Part shown: piece by piece, positions 34,804 to 43,816 of the stretch
Position numbering within the stretch: position 1 is the first letter of the stretch
Layout of the letters: every line of letters starts with the position of its first letter
Source of the DNA: Streptomyces sp. TSRI0281
Lineage (GTDB): Bacteria > Actinomycetota > Actinomycetes > Streptomycetales > Streptomycetaceae
NCBI RefSeq assembly: GCF_001905125.1
Contig: NZ_LWLE01000001.1
Span: 896,880 to 960,879 of the forward strand
Reading direction: 5' to 3'
Length of the DNA: 64,000 nucleotides
Position numbers and translations under genes: made by a program
Notes under the pieces: model-generated
Database searches by the model: none
The model's input: the letters and a program-made list of their open reading frames with translations, nothing else
What the model was told of the DNA's origin: nothing

Positions 34804-36261
34804 TCACACAGGCGCCGGTGTCTTCCGCCGGATCACCAGCGCCATCAGTGCCGCCGTCGCGCACAGCGCCCCCGACGCGTACCAGACCATGTCGTACGAA
34901 CCGAACACGTCCCGTGCCACACCGCCGAGGAACGCCACCGCCGCCGCGCCGACCTGGTGCGAGGCCAGGACCCAGCCGAAGACGATCGCGCTGTCCTCGC
35001 CGTACTGCTCACGGCACAGCGCCATGGTCGGCGGGACCGTCGCGACCCAGTCCAGGCCGTAGAACACGATGAAGAAGACCATCGGCGGGTGGACCGTCGG
35101 CGCCATCAGCATCGGCAGGAAGAGCAGCGAGACGCCGCGCAGCGCGTAGTAGACGGCGAGCAGGCGGCGGGCGTCGTAGCGGTCGGTGAGCCAGCCGGAG
35201 AAGATCGTGCCGATCACGTCGAAGACCCCGATGACGGCGAGCAGCGAGGCGGCGGCCGTGATCGGCATGCCGTGGTCGTGGGCCGACGGGACGAAGTGGG
35301 TGCGGATCAGGCCGTTGGTCGAGGCCCCGCAGATCGCGAACGTCCCCGCGAGCAGCCAGAACGGGCCCGTCCGCGCCGCGTCGAACAGAATGCGCACCGC
35401 ACGCCCCGCGGCGCCCTTCTCGGGTGCGGGCTTCGCCACGTACTCGCCGCCGTACGGGGCCAGGCCCACGTCGGCCGGGTGGTCGCGCATCAGGAGCCAG
35501 ACGAACGGGACGACGACCAGGGCCGCCAGAGCCACGGTCACCGAGGCCGGGCGCCAGCCGTGGGCGTCGACGATCCAGGCGCAGAGCGGGAGGAACACCA
35601 GCTGGCCGGAGGCACCGGCCGCGGTGAGGACGCCGGTGACCAGGCCGCGCCGGGCGACGAACCAGCGGTTGGTCACGGTGGCGGAGAACGCCATCGCCAT
35701 GGAGCCGGTGCCCAGGCCGACGAGCAGGCCCCAATAGATCATCAACTGCCACGCCGCCGTCATCCAGACACTGGCCAGTGCCCCCACGGCCACCATGCTC
35801 AGCGCGACGACGACGACCCGCCGGATGCCGAACCGGTCCATCAGCGCCGCGGCGAACGGTGCCGTCAGCCCGTACAGCGCCATGTCGATCGAGACGGCCA
35901 GCCCGATCTCCCCGCGCGACCAGCCGAACTCCGTGTGGAGCGGGTCGATGAGCAGGCCGGGAAGCGAGGTGAACGCCGCGCCGCCGATGATCGTCACGAA
36001 AGTGACGGCGGCGATGATCCAGGCCCGGTGGACGCGCGGCTCCGGGCGGCGGCGCCCGGGGTTCCCGGCCGGCCGGGAAGGAGTCCTGGAGCGGCGGTCG
36101 TACGTCCCGGAACGGGGGCCGGGCTTGCCGGCGCGGCGATCGTACGTCCGGGAACGGCGGTCGGACGTCGCGGCCTCGCGGTCCGGCCTCGCGGCGGCGC
36201 CGGGCCGTCGGTCGTCGTCCCTGGCGGCGCCTTCGGTTGTCTGGGTCACGTCATTCAGCAT
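34804..36261 (-). CDS. MFS transporter with Arg-rich N-terminal extension
   Basis: 485 aa. Twelve predicted membrane helices start at about 80 (WIIAAVTFVTIIGGAAFTSL) with the MFS loop DRFGIRRVVV. It resembles oxalate/formate- and monocarboxylate-type MFS proteins. The first 78 residues are hydrophilic and repetitive, with DRRSRTYDRR and TYDRRSRTPSR units, which is abnormal for the family and looks like repeat expansion. It is convergent with the flavin reductase, 15 bases apart, so it could be the importer or exporter for the pathway; no operator is present. Confidence 0.8.
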   Translation of the reverse strand: MLNDVTQTTEGAARDDDRRPGAAARPDREAATSDRRSRTYDRRAGKPGPRSGTYDRRSRTPSRPAGNPGRRRPEPRVHRAWIIAAVTFVTIIGGAAFTSLPGLLIDPLHTEFGWSRGEIGLAVSIDMALYGLTAPFAAALMDRFGIRRVVVVALSMVAVGALASVWMTAAWQLMIYWGLLVGLGTGSMAMAFSATVTNRWFVARRGLVTGVLTAAGASGQLVFLPLCAWIVDAHGWRPASVTVALAALVVVPFVWLLMRDHPADVGLAPYGGEYVAKPAPEKGAAGRAVRILFDAARTGPFWLLAGTFAICGASTNGLIRTHFVPSAHDHGMPITAAASLLAVIGVFDVIGTIFSGWLTDRYDARRLLAVYYALRGVSLLFLPMLMAPTVHPPMVFFIVFYGLDWVATVPPTMALCREQYGEDSAIVFGWVLASHQVGAAAVAFLGGVARDVFGSYDMVWYASGALCATAALMALVIRRKTPAPV

Positions 36262-36382
36262 CCGGCCCGGATCTCGGGCGTACGAGTGGCCGGACGGACA
36301 CGGTTCGCAGGGATCGGGCCACGGGTCGGGGCACCCGTACCTGTCCGGACCTATTCGACCGCCCCTCCCGGACCTCCCGGAC

Positions 36383-36817
36383 CTATTCGGCCGCCCGCTC
36401 GAAGGCCCGGCCGGACCTGCCACGCCGCACCGCCCACGCGTGCGCACCGCAGGCCGCCCCCGCCCCCACCGCGTACCAGAACAGGTCCGGGGCGTTGAAC
36501 GTCGAGCCGAGCACCAGCCGGGCCACCCCGCTGCGCGCCGACAGCTCCGCCGGTACGCCGGTCAGCTGGGCGAACTCCACCGCCCAGCTGAAGGCCAGCG
36601 CCACCCCCGCCACCGGCAGCGGACGCGCCCTCGGGGCGACGATCACCACCAGGACGTGGATCAGCACCGTGTACAGCGCGTCCCCGGCGTACTTGGCGAT
36701 GTCCCCGCCCGCCGCCGACCGGATGCCGAGCCCGGCGGCCACGGTCAGCACCGCGCCGGCCGCCGCCAGCGCCCTCGTACGTGCGGCCGACGCCCGCCCG
36801 GCCACCCGCGCCGTCAT
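36383..36817 (-). CDS. DUF2809 small membrane protein
   Basis: 144 aa with four predicted helices. KYAGDALYTVLIHVLVVIVAP, FSWAVEFAQL and LVLGSTFNAPDLFWYAVGA follow the DUF2809 (VanZ-like) pattern. Function unknown. Its ATG overlaps the stop of the upstream MFS gene (ATGA), so both are cotranslated. The 121 bases to the next gene contain CCCGGACCT repeats (about 36340-36395). Confidence 0.75.
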   Translation of the reverse strand: MTARVAGRASAARTRALAAAGAVLTVAAGLGIRSAAGGDIAKYAGDALYTVLIHVLVVIVAPRARPLPVAGVALAFSWAVEFAQLTGVPAELSARSGVARLVLGSTFNAPDLFWYAVGAGAACGAHAWAVRRGRSGRAFERAAE

Positions 36818-38193
36818 CCGATCCGCTCCAGCCGCCGGATCGGCCGCGCCATCAGCAGCACGCCCACCACCAGCATGTTGATCACCGCACCGGCCAGCAG
36901 CACTTCCGGCGCGCCCACCGCCTCCGCCACCGGTCCGGCCAGCGCGCGGCCCGCCGCCACCATCAGGAGCGAGCCCGCCACGTCGTAGGCGTGCAGACGG
37001 TTCAGGGCCTCCGGCGGGACGTGGGTCTGAACCGTCGTCGACCACATCACCAGCCAGAACGCGAACGCCGCGCCCGCCACGAACTGTCCGGCCCCCAGCG
37101 CGAACACCGGCGTCCCCAGCCCCAGCACCACCAGGTTCACCACCACGGCGGACAGCGCGAGGGTCCCCGCCGCGAGCGGTCTGCGCGGGCGCAGCCGCAG
37201 GGCGAGCAGCCCACCGGCCACACTGCCCGCGCCGTTCACCGCCATCATCGCGCCGTACGTCCCCGAGCCGTGCTCCTCGGTGACCAGGACGGCGGTGAGC
37301 GGGAGCATCGGGCCGAGCACCATGAAGCCGTACACCGTCCAGATCGCGATCACGCCCCACAGCCAGGAGCGGGCCCGGAACTCCCGCCAGCCGTCGACGA
37401 GTTCCGCGACGAACGTGCCGCGCACCGCGTCGTCGGCCGGGGCGGGCGCGAGCCGCATCAGGAAGAGGCAGATCCCGGAGACGGCGAAGGTCGCCGCGTT
37501 CGCCAGGTACACGGCCCCGGCGCTGGCCAGCCCGACGAGTACGCCCGCGAAGGCCGGACCCGCCATGGTCATCAGCGCCTCGGAGACCCGGAGGACCGCG
37601 TTGGCCCGCTGGACGTCGGAGGAGACCCGGGGCACGGTCGAGGCGACGCCCGGCTGGAACAGCGCGGCGCCGACCCCGGCGACGGAACTCAGTACGTAGA
37701 CCGACCACAGCGGCGGGTTGCCCGTCGCGAAGGCCACCGCGAGCACCGCCGCACCGGTCAGCCGGAGCGCATCGGCGATGATCATCATGCGGCGCGGGGT
37801 GAAGCGGTCCGCCAGCACCCCGCCGAACAGCACGAAGAACGCCAGCGGCCCCATCCAGGCGGCCAGCGCGAACCCGACGGACGACGTGGGGCGGCCCGCG
37901 CCGAGCAGACCCGCGGTGAGTGCCACGGGGATCATCCCGTCCCCGAAGAGCGCGACGGTACGGGCGACGAAGAAGTACCGGAAGTTACGGTTCCAGAGCT
38001 CGCCGGGACCCGAGCCGAGCCCAGCGCCGAGCCCGGAGCCAAGCCCGGAGGGACCCACGCCGGAACCCGCGCAGGGACCCGCGCCGGGACCCGCGCCGGC
38101 CGTCACTCCCCGTAGCGGGAACGGCGTGGGCGGGGGCGGAACCATGTCGTCCGGTGCCTCGGGAATGGGCGCGGTTTCTGTGGGCTTCTCCAT
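36814..38193 (-). CDS. MFS transporter (EntS/MFS_3-like)
   Basis: 459 aa with about 11-12 membrane helices starting at FRYFFVARTVALFGDGM (about 70). The ADRFTPRRMMIIAD loop and RANAVLRVSEALMTMAGPAFAGV fit the drug- and siderophore-efflux MFS_3 group. The first 65 residues include a Gly/Ser/Pro repeat (GAGPGAG, GSGLGAG) derived from a short DNA repeat. The DUF2809 gene is coupled downstream. A DasR-like palindrome lies 26 bases before its start, shared with the divergent GlxA-type regulator. Confidence 0.82.
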   Translation of the reverse strand: MEKPTETAPIPEAPDDMVPPPPTPFPLRGVTAGAGPGAGPCAGSGVGPSGLGSGLGAGLGSGPGELWNRNFRYFFVARTVALFGDGMIPVALTAGLLGAGRPTSSVGFALAAWMGPLAFFVLFGGVLADRFTPRRMMIIADALRLTGAAVLAVAFATGNPPLWSVYVLSSVAGVGAALFQPGVASTVPRVSSDVQRANAVLRVSEALMTMAGPAFAGVLVGLASAGAVYLANAATFAVSGICLFLMRLAPAPADDAVRGTFVAELVDGWREFRARSWLWGVIAIWTVYGFMVLGPMLPLTAVLVTEEHGSGTYGAMMAVNGAGSVAGGLLALRLRPRRPLAAGTLALSAVVVNLVVLGLGTPVFALGAGQFVAGAAFAFWLVMWSTTVQTHVPPEALNRLHAYDVAGSLLMVAAGRALAGPVAEAVGAPEVLLAGAVINMLVVGVLLMARPIRRLERIG

Positions 38194-38218
38194 CACAGCA
38201 GTGACATGTATCAGCTTT

Positions 38219-38230
38219 TGGTCTATACCA
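38219..38230. promoter_or_regulatory. DasR/GntR-like palindrome (TGGTCTATACCA)
   Basis: TGGT and ACCA arms around CTAT. The core matches the DasR responsive element (TGGTCTAGACCA) at all but one position; the outer bases of the 16-base consensus do not match. It lies between the divergent MFS and GlxA-type genes. DasR is the Streptomyces N-acetylglucosamine regulator; another GntR/HutC protein could be the binder. Confidence 0.5.
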
Positions 38231-38255
38231 GCTAGTGAGTTGTAGGAGGTCCGTC

Positions 38256-39248
38256 ATGCCGCACCGTGTCGTCGTCCTGGCCCTCGATGGGCTGCTCCCC
38301 TTCGAACTGGGCATCGCCCAGAGGATCTTCGGCCGGTCGCTCGGCGCGGAGCCCCGCAACAAGGGCAAAAAGCTGTACGAGGTCGTGACCTGCTCCGTCC
38401 GCCCGCCGGGCCCGGTCCACACCGACGCGGACTTCACGATCACCGTCGAGCACGGGCCGGAGGCGCTCGCCACCGCCGACACCGTCGTCGTCCCCGCCTC
38501 CTACGAGCTGGGCCCCGTCCACACCGAGGGCAGGCTCACCGAGGAGCTGGCCGCCGCGTTCGCGCTCGTCCGGCCGGGCACCCGGATGGTCTCCATCTGC
38601 ACCGGCAGTTACGTCCTCGCCGCCGCCGGGTATCTGGACGGGCGGCCCGCGACCACGCACTGGTCCTCCGCCGAACACTTCCAGCGGCTCTTCCCGAACG
38701 TCCGCGTCGACCCGGACGTCCTGTTCATCGACGACGGCGACGTCCTCACCTCCGCCGGGGTCGCCGCGGGGATCGACCTCTGCCTGCACATCGTGCGCCG
38801 CGACCACGGTGCCGCCGTCGCCAACGAGATCGCCCGCCGCACCGTCGTACCCCCGCACCGGGACGGGGGGCAGGCCCAGTACATCCACCGGCCCGTCCCC
38901 GAACCGCAGTTCGCGACCACCACCGGCGCCCGCGCCTGGGCGCTGGGGCGTCTGGACCGGCCGATCCTGCTGCGCGACATGGCGCGGCAGGAGGCGATGA
39001 GCGTACGGACGTTCACCCGCCGCTTCCGCGAGGAGGTCGGCGTCAGCCCCGGCCAGTGGCTGGCCCAGCAGCGGGTGGAGCGGGCCCGGCAGTTGCTGGA
39101 GTCCACGGACCTGTCGATCGACCAGGTGGCGCGGGACGCGGGTTTCGGCACGGCCACCTCGCTGCGCCAGCACCTCCAGGCGGCGTTGGGCGTGCCACCG
39201 ACCGTGTACCGCCGCACCTTCCGCACGACGGCGGACCAGGGCCACTGA
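38256..39248 (+). CDS. GlxA-type AraC-family regulator (DJ-1/PfpI N-domain)
   Basis: 330 aa. A class I amidotransferase-like N-domain covers about 1-180 (VVVLALDGLLPFELGI; nucleophile-like Cys in MVSICTGSYVLAAAG). The AraC helix-turn-helix pair covers about 225-320 (LLRDMARQEAMSVRTFTRRF; IDQVARDAGFGTATSLRQH). This is the GlxA/FtrA architecture. GGAGG at 38245-38249 fixes ATG 38256. It probably controls the divergent MFS gene. Confidence 0.87.
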   Translation: MPHRVVVLALDGLLPFELGIAQRIFGRSLGAEPRNKGKKLYEVVTCSVRPPGPVHTDADFTITVEHGPEALATADTVVVPASYELGPVHTEGRLTEELAAAFALVRPGTRMVSICTGSYVLAAAGYLDGRPATTHWSSAEHFQRLFPNVRVDPDVLFIDDGDVLTSAGVAAGIDLCLHIVRRDHGAAVANEIARRTVVPPHRDGGQAQYIHRPVPEPQFATTTGARAWALGRLDRPILLRDMARQEAMSVRTFTRRFREEVGVSPGQWLAQQRVERARQLLESTDLSIDQVARDAGFGTATSLRQHLQAALGVPPTVYRRTFRTTADQGH

Positions 39249-39263
39249 CCCACAACGGCGCGG

Positions 39264-39349
39264 GCGCCGCTCACTCCGGCGCAAGCTCACCCCGGCGCCG
39301 CCCAGCCCGGCGCCGCCCAGCCCGGCGCCGCTCACCCCGGCGCCCGCTG
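39264..39349. repeat. 15-bp tandem repeat (GCGCCGCCCAGCCCG)
   Basis: About 5.7 units start 15 bases after the GlxA-type stop codon, in the 189-base gap before the convergent alcohol dehydrogenase. No spacers. The rest of the gap holds CACGGACGCG-like half repeats; no protein or RNA is evident. Confidence 0.75.
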
Positions 39350-39437
39350 GACGCGCTCCCCCGGCGCCACGGACGCGCCACGGAAGCGACGCGGGCGCAC
39401 CACGGACGCGACCGCGGGCGCGTCGCACCGCGTGGCC

Positions 39438-40487
39438 TCAGAACACCAGCACCCCCCGCGCCACCCGCCCGTGGTGCGCGTCGTCCGCCGCCTTGTCGAA
39501 GTCCTCCACCGGGTAGGTCCTGGTCACCAGCTCGTCCAGGAGCAGCCGCCCCTCGCGGTACAGGTCGGCGTAGAGCGCGATGTCGCGCTGCGGGCGCGAC
39601 GATCCGTACCGGCAGCCCAGGATCGACTTGTCCAGATACATCGACGAGACCAGGAACGACGCCTCGGCCGTCGCCGCCGGAACCCCGAGCAGGATCGCCT
39701 GGCCGTGCCGGTCCAGCAGGTCGATCGCCTGCCGGATCAGTTCCGTGCGGCCCACGCACTCGAAGGCGTGGTCGGCGCCGGTCGGCAGGATCTCACGCAC
39801 GCCCTCGGCCGAGGTCAGGAAGTGCGTGGCGCCGAACTGCCGGGCCACCGCCTCCTTCGCCGGGTTCGCGTCGACGGCCACGATGGTCAGGGCGCCCGCG
39901 ATCCGCGCCCCCTGGATCACGTTGAGACCGATGCCTCCGGTGCCGATGACGACGACCGTCTCGCCGCGGTCGACCCGCGCCCGGTTGAGTACGGCGCCGA
40001 CTCCCGTGAGGACCCCGCAGCCGATCAGCGCCGCCGAGGTCAGCGGGATCTCGGCGGGGATCTTCACCGCCTGTACGGCCTTGACCAGGGTGCGTTCGGC
40101 GAACGCGGAGTTGGAGGCGAACTGGAACAGCGGCTTCCCGCGCCGCGTGAAGGGCCGCCCCGGCCTGCCGATCGCCTTGCGGCACATCGTGGGCCGGCCC
40201 CGGTCGCACTGGGCGCAGGCCCCGCAGTTCGCCAGCGTCGACAGCGCCACATGGTCCCCCGGCGCCACATGCGTGACACCCGCGCCGACGGCCTCCACCA
40301 CCCCGGCACCCTCGTGGCCGAGAACCACCGGCGCGGGGAAGGGGATCGTGCCGTCGATCACCGACAGATCGCTGTGGCACAGGCCCGCCGCGGCCACCGC
40401 GACCAGCACCTCACCGGGCGCCGGATCGCGTATCTCCAGGTCGTCGATGACCTCGGTCCGCTTGCCGTCGAAGACGACGCCTCTCAT
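39438..40487 (-). CDS. Zinc-dependent alcohol dehydrogenase (class III-like)
   Basis: 349 aa medium-chain dehydrogenase. Catalytic zinc ligands are C37 and H58-E59. Structural zinc cysteines are C88, C91, C94 and C102. The NAD-binding GTGGIGLNVIQGA lies near the middle. It would oxidise a hydroxyl of a CoA thioester or alcohol intermediate. The start overlaps the acyl-CoA dehydrogenase stop (ATGA), so it is the third gene of the SDR-ACAD-ADH operon under operator H. Confidence 0.88.
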   Translation of the reverse strand: MRGVVFDGKRTEVIDDLEIRDPAPGEVLVAVAAAGLCHSDLSVIDGTIPFPAPVVLGHEGAGVVEAVGAGVTHVAPGDHVALSTLANCGACAQCDRGRPTMCRKAIGRPGRPFTRRGKPLFQFASNSAFAERTLVKAVQAVKIPAEIPLTSAALIGCGVLTGVGAVLNRARVDRGETVVVIGTGGIGLNVIQGARIAGALTIVAVDANPAKEAVARQFGATHFLTSAEGVREILPTGADHAFECVGRTELIRQAIDLLDRHGQAILLGVPAATAEASFLVSSMYLDKSILGCRYGSSRPQRDIALYADLYREGRLLLDELVTRTYPVEDFDKAADDAHHGRVARGVLVF

Positions 40488-41626
40488 CTCGGCTCCCTCG
40501 GTAGGCCGAGCACCCGCTCGGCGATGATGTTCCGCTGGATCTCGTCCGAGCCGCCGTAGATGGTGTCGGACCTGGTGAAGAGGAACAGGCGCTGTGCCTC
40601 GTCGAGTTCGTACGGGCTCCGCTCGGACCATGCGGCCGGCCCGACGGCCCCCGCCGGACCCTTGATCCGTACGGCCAGCTCGCCGAGCCGCTGGTGCCAG
40701 CCGCCCCACAGGAGCTTGGCCACGCTGGGGGCGCCGGGGTCGCCCGTCGTACCGAGGGTGCGCAGCGCGTTCCAGCGCATGGTCCGCAGCTCCGCCCACT
40801 GCCGCACCAGCCGCTCCCGCACGACCGGGTCGGTGACGGCGCCGCTGTCGACGGCGGCGCGCACCACCCGCTCCAGTTCGGCGGCGAACCCGATCTGCTG
40901 GACGAGCGTGGACACCCCGCGCTCCAGGGCCAGCAGCCCCATGGCGACGGTCCAGCCGTTGCCCTCGCCGCCCACCACCTCCTCGGCGCGCGCCCCGTCG
41001 AAGAAGACCTCGTTGAACTCGCTGGTCCCCGACATCTGGCGGATCGGCCGCACCTCGACGCGGCCCGGCTGATCCATCTCGACCAGCAGGAACGACAGCC
41101 CGTGGTGGCGGGACGATCCGGGCTCGGTGCGGGCCAGCACGAAGCACCAGTCGGCGTCCCGCGCGAGTGACGTCCAGATCTTCTGCCCGGTCACGGCATA
41201 GCCGCCCGCCCCCTCCCGTACGGCGGCCGTGCGCACCGAGGCGAGGTCGGAACCGGCGCCCGGTTCGCTGTACCCCTGGCACCACAGCGTCTCGCCGCGT
41301 GCGACGCCGGGCAGGAAGCGCCGCCGCTGCTCCTCGGTGCCGTACGCGATCAGGGTCGGGGCGAGGAGGTTCTCGCCGATATGGCCGACGCGGGCGGGGG
41401 CGGCGGACGCGGCGTACTCCTCGGCCCAGAGCACCTGCTGGGCCGGGCTCGCGCTCCGGTTGCCGTAGCCGGGGGCCGGGGTCTCCCAGCCGAGGCCGAT
41501 CCAGCCGTCGCGGCCGAGGGTGCGTTCCCAGGCGCGGGGGGTGGTGGCGGTGGGGAGGTTGGCCTCCAGCCAGCCGCGGGCCTGTGCGCGGAACGCCTCG
41601 TCCTCGGGCCCGAAACGGAAGTCCAT
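40484..41626 (-). CDS. Acyl-CoA dehydrogenase (catalytic-type subunit)
   Basis: 380 aa. The FAD/substrate motif WCQGYSEPGAGSDLASVRT, the TGQKIWTS strand and C-terminal IYGGSDEIQRNIIAERVLGLP are present. The MCAD-position Glu (YEGT) is Gly here, but ALERG in helix G supplies the Glu used in isovaleryl- and mycobacterial FadE-type enzymes. I infer it is the active half of a heteromer whose other half may be the 18.6-kb enzyme. It is the second gene of the operon, separated from the SDR by a 69-base-unit repeat. Confidence 0.87.
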   Translation of the reverse strand: MDFRFGPEDEAFRAQARGWLEANLPTATTPRAWERTLGRDGWIGLGWETPAPGYGNRSASPAQQVLWAEEYAASAAPARVGHIGENLLAPTLIAYGTEEQRRRFLPGVARGETLWCQGYSEPGAGSDLASVRTAAVREGAGGYAVTGQKIWTSLARDADWCFVLARTEPGSSRHHGLSFLLVEMDQPGRVEVRPIRQMSGTSEFNEVFFDGARAEEVVGGEGNGWTVAMGLLALERGVSTLVQQIGFAAELERVVRAAVDSGAVTDPVVRERLVRQWAELRTMRWNALRTLGTTGDPGAPSVAKLLWGGWHQRLGELAVRIKGPAGAVGPAAWSERSPYELDEAQRLFLFTRSDTIYGGSDEIQRNIIAERVLGLPREPR

Positions 41627-41657
41627 GCGTGCCTCCTGCTTCTCTCCTGGGGCTCCG

Positions 41658-41795
41658 CCCCACGGGCGGATCGGGCGTCGGGCCGGGTGCGGCCCCTGGA
41701 GCGGTCAGGCGTCGGGCCGGGTACGGCCCCACGGGCGGGTCGGGCGTCGGACCGGGTGCGGCCCCTGGTGCGGTCAGGCGTTGGGCCGGGTGCCC
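41658..41795. repeat. 69-bp tandem duplication between SDR and ACAD genes
   Basis: Two copies (41658-41726 and 41727-41795), each made of two related 33-36-base halves sharing GCGTCGGGCCGGGT. It lies inside the operon and includes the SDR stop codon, so the last SDR residues (GTRPNA) are repeat-encoded. Confidence 0.8.
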
Positions 41796-42688
41796 GCCCT
41801 GGCCGCCGCCGCCATCTCCTCCAGCCGCGCCAGCATCGGCATCGGGTCCACCCCCACCGTCCCCGGCAGGAAGTCGGCGATCTTCTCGGGGGTCCAGGCC
41901 CCGTCCGCGTACCCCGCGCGCAGCTCCCTCGGCTGGGCCCAGACCGCGATCTTCGGGCCCGCGATCGTGTACACCTGACCGGTGATCCGTTCGGCGCGGG
42001 CCCGTTCGCTCAGCAGGTACACGACGAGCGCCGCCACGTCCTCCGGCTCCCCGATCTCCGCCAGTTCCATCGGCACGTTGGCGGACATCCGGGTTCGGGC
42101 CACCGGGGCGACGGCGTTCGCCGTGACGCCGTACTTGTGCAGGCCGAGCGCCGCGCTGCGGACGAGCGAGATGATCCCGCCCTTGGCGGCGCTGTAGTTG
42201 GCCTGGGCCACGCTGCCCTGGTGGTTGCCGCTGGTGAAGCCGATCAGCGTGCCGCCGCCCTCCTGCTTGCGCATCACCGCGGACGCGGCGCGGAACACCG
42301 TGAAGGTGCCCTTGAGATGGGTGGCGAGAACCGGGTCCCACTCCTCCTCGGACATGTTGAACAGCATCCGCTCGCGCAGGATCCCGGCGACGCACACGAC
42401 TCCGTCGATCCGCCCGAACCGGTCGAGCGCCGTGTCCACGATCCGCTGCCCGCCCGCCATCGTGGAGATGTCGTCGGCGACCGCGACCGCCTCCCCGCCC
42501 GCCGCCTCGATCTCCTTGACGACGGACCGCGCGACGTCGCTGCTCGGCTCGCCGCCCTCGATGGAGACGCCGTAGTCGTTGACGACGACCCGCGCCCCCT
42601 CGGCGGCGGCGGCGCGTGCGACCGCCCGCCCGATGCCCCGGCCGGCCCCCGTGACGGCGACCACCTTGCCTGCCAAGAAGTTCCCCAT
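41774..42688 (-). CDS. Short-chain dehydrogenase (MFE-2/FabG-like)
   Basis: 304 aa. The nucleotide loop TGAGRGIG is at 13-20; N-A-G-like CVAGIL, and the catalytic Y165/K169 pair (YSAAK) is intact. The NDYG segment and length resemble the dehydrogenase part of peroxisomal-type multifunctional enzyme 2, which oxidises 3-hydroxyacyl-CoA. First gene of the SDR-ACAD-ADH operon, with operator H 23 bases upstream. Confidence 0.87.
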   Translation of the reverse strand: MGNFLAGKVVAVTGAGRGIGRAVARAAAAEGARVVVNDYGVSIEGGEPSSDVARSVVKEIEAAGGEAVAVADDISTMAGGQRIVDTALDRFGRIDGVVCVAGILRERMLFNMSEEEWDPVLATHLKGTFTVFRAASAVMRKQEGGGTLIGFTSGNHQGSVAQANYSAAKGGIISLVRSAALGLHKYGVTANAVAPVARTRMSANVPMELAEIGEPEDVAALVVYLLSERARAERITGQVYTIAGPKIAVWAQPRELRAGYADGAWTPEKIADFLPGTVGVDPMPMLARLEEMAAAARAGTRPNA

Positions 42689-42710
42689 GCCCGGCCCCTT
42701 CCCGCGGTTT

Positions 42711-42725
42711 CTGACGGACCGTTAG
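42711..42725. promoter_or_regulatory. Regulon operator H (CTGACGGACCGTTAG)
   Basis: 11 of 12 conserved positions match. It lies between the divergent SDR (23 bases) and cyclase (48 bases) genes. Its right edge forms TAGATT (42723-42728), an excellent -10 for the cyclase gene, so binding would block polymerase. Confidence 0.72.
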
Positions 42726-42772
42726 ATTTTATGGGTAGTCGGATGCTCCGGCACAAGACCCAGGAGGCCCCC

Positions 42773-43699
42773 ATGTCCCTGCCGGCCGAGTTCCACGAGA
42801 TCGCCAAGCGCGTCAACAACTGGGGCCGCTGGGGCGCGGACGACGAAACCGGCACGCTCAACCTGATCACCGACACGGTCGTACGGGAGGCCGCCGCCAC
42901 CGTCCGCACCGGCCGCCGGATACCGCTCGCGCTGCCGCTCCAGCAGGACGGCGTACAGAGCGGGCTGATCCCGGGACGGGTCAATCCCCTCCACACCATG
43001 GTCCAGATCAACCAGGAACTCTTCGGCCCCGGCACGGTCGCCACCAGCGACGACGCCGTCACGATGGGACTCCAGGCGGCCACCCACTGGGACGCGCTCA
43101 CCCATGCCTCGCACAGCGGGAAGATCTACAACGGCCGCCCCGCCGCCACCGTCACCGCCCACGGCGGCGCGGAGTTCAGCTCGATCGCCGCCGTGCCGCA
43201 CCTCGTCTCGCGCGGGGTCCTGCTGGACGTGGCCCGCGCCCGGGGCGTCGACCGGCTGCCGGGCGACCACGCCGTCACCCCGGAGGACCTGGACGCGGCG
43301 GAGGATTTCGCGGGCCTGCGGGTCCGGGCCGGAGACATCGTGCTCGTACGGACCGGGCAGGTGCAGATCTGTCTGGCGGGCGACAAGCACGGCTACGGCT
43401 ATCCGTCACCCGGCCTCTCGGTGCGGACACCCGAGTGGTTCCACGCACGCGACGTGGCCGCGGTCGCCAACGACACCCTCACGTTCGAGATCTTCCCGCC
43501 GGAGATCGAGGACCTGTGGCTGCCGGTGCACGCGCTCCATCTGGTCGAGATGGGCATGCTCCAGGGCCAGAACTGGAACCTCGAAGGTCTCTCCACCGCC
43601 TGTGCGGAGGAGCGGCGCCACGCCTTCCTGCTCTCGGCGATGCCGGAGCCCTTCGTCGGGGCCACCGGCACCCCGGTCGCCCCGGTCGCCATCCTGTGA
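42773..43699 (+). CDS. Cyclase-family hydrolase (kynurenine formamidase-like)
   Basis: 308 aa. The metal motif reads ATHWDALTHASH, the equivalent of HxGTHxDxPxH. Later LVRTGQ and HALHLVEMGM...NWNLEGLS are family features. Members hydrolyse amides, lactones or strained C-C/C-N bonds, so it might open a ring intermediate. AGGAGG at 42762-42767 sets ATG 42773. It is the only non-CoA hydrolase of the regulon apart from the amidohydrolases. Confidence 0.83.
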   Translation: MSLPAEFHEIAKRVNNWGRWGADDETGTLNLITDTVVREAAATVRTGRRIPLALPLQQDGVQSGLIPGRVNPLHTMVQINQELFGPGTVATSDDAVTMGLQAATHWDALTHASHSGKIYNGRPAATVTAHGGAEFSSIAAVPHLVSRGVLLDVARARGVDRLPGDHAVTPEDLDAAEDFAGLRVRAGDIVLVRTGQVQICLAGDKHGYGYPSPGLSVRTPEWFHARDVAAVANDTLTFEIFPPEIEDLWLPVHALHLVEMGMLQGQNWNLEGLSTACAEERRHAFLLSAMPEPFVGATGTPVAPVAIL

Positions 43700-43816
43700 C
43701 GGCCGGAGCCCCGGTAGCGGCCGGATCCCCCGTGACGGCCGGAGCCCGTGGCGCCCGATGCCTCGCGGTGGCGCCTTTCGGTACCGCCGGTGCCGCCCGT
43801 GCCGCCGACGCCCGTT

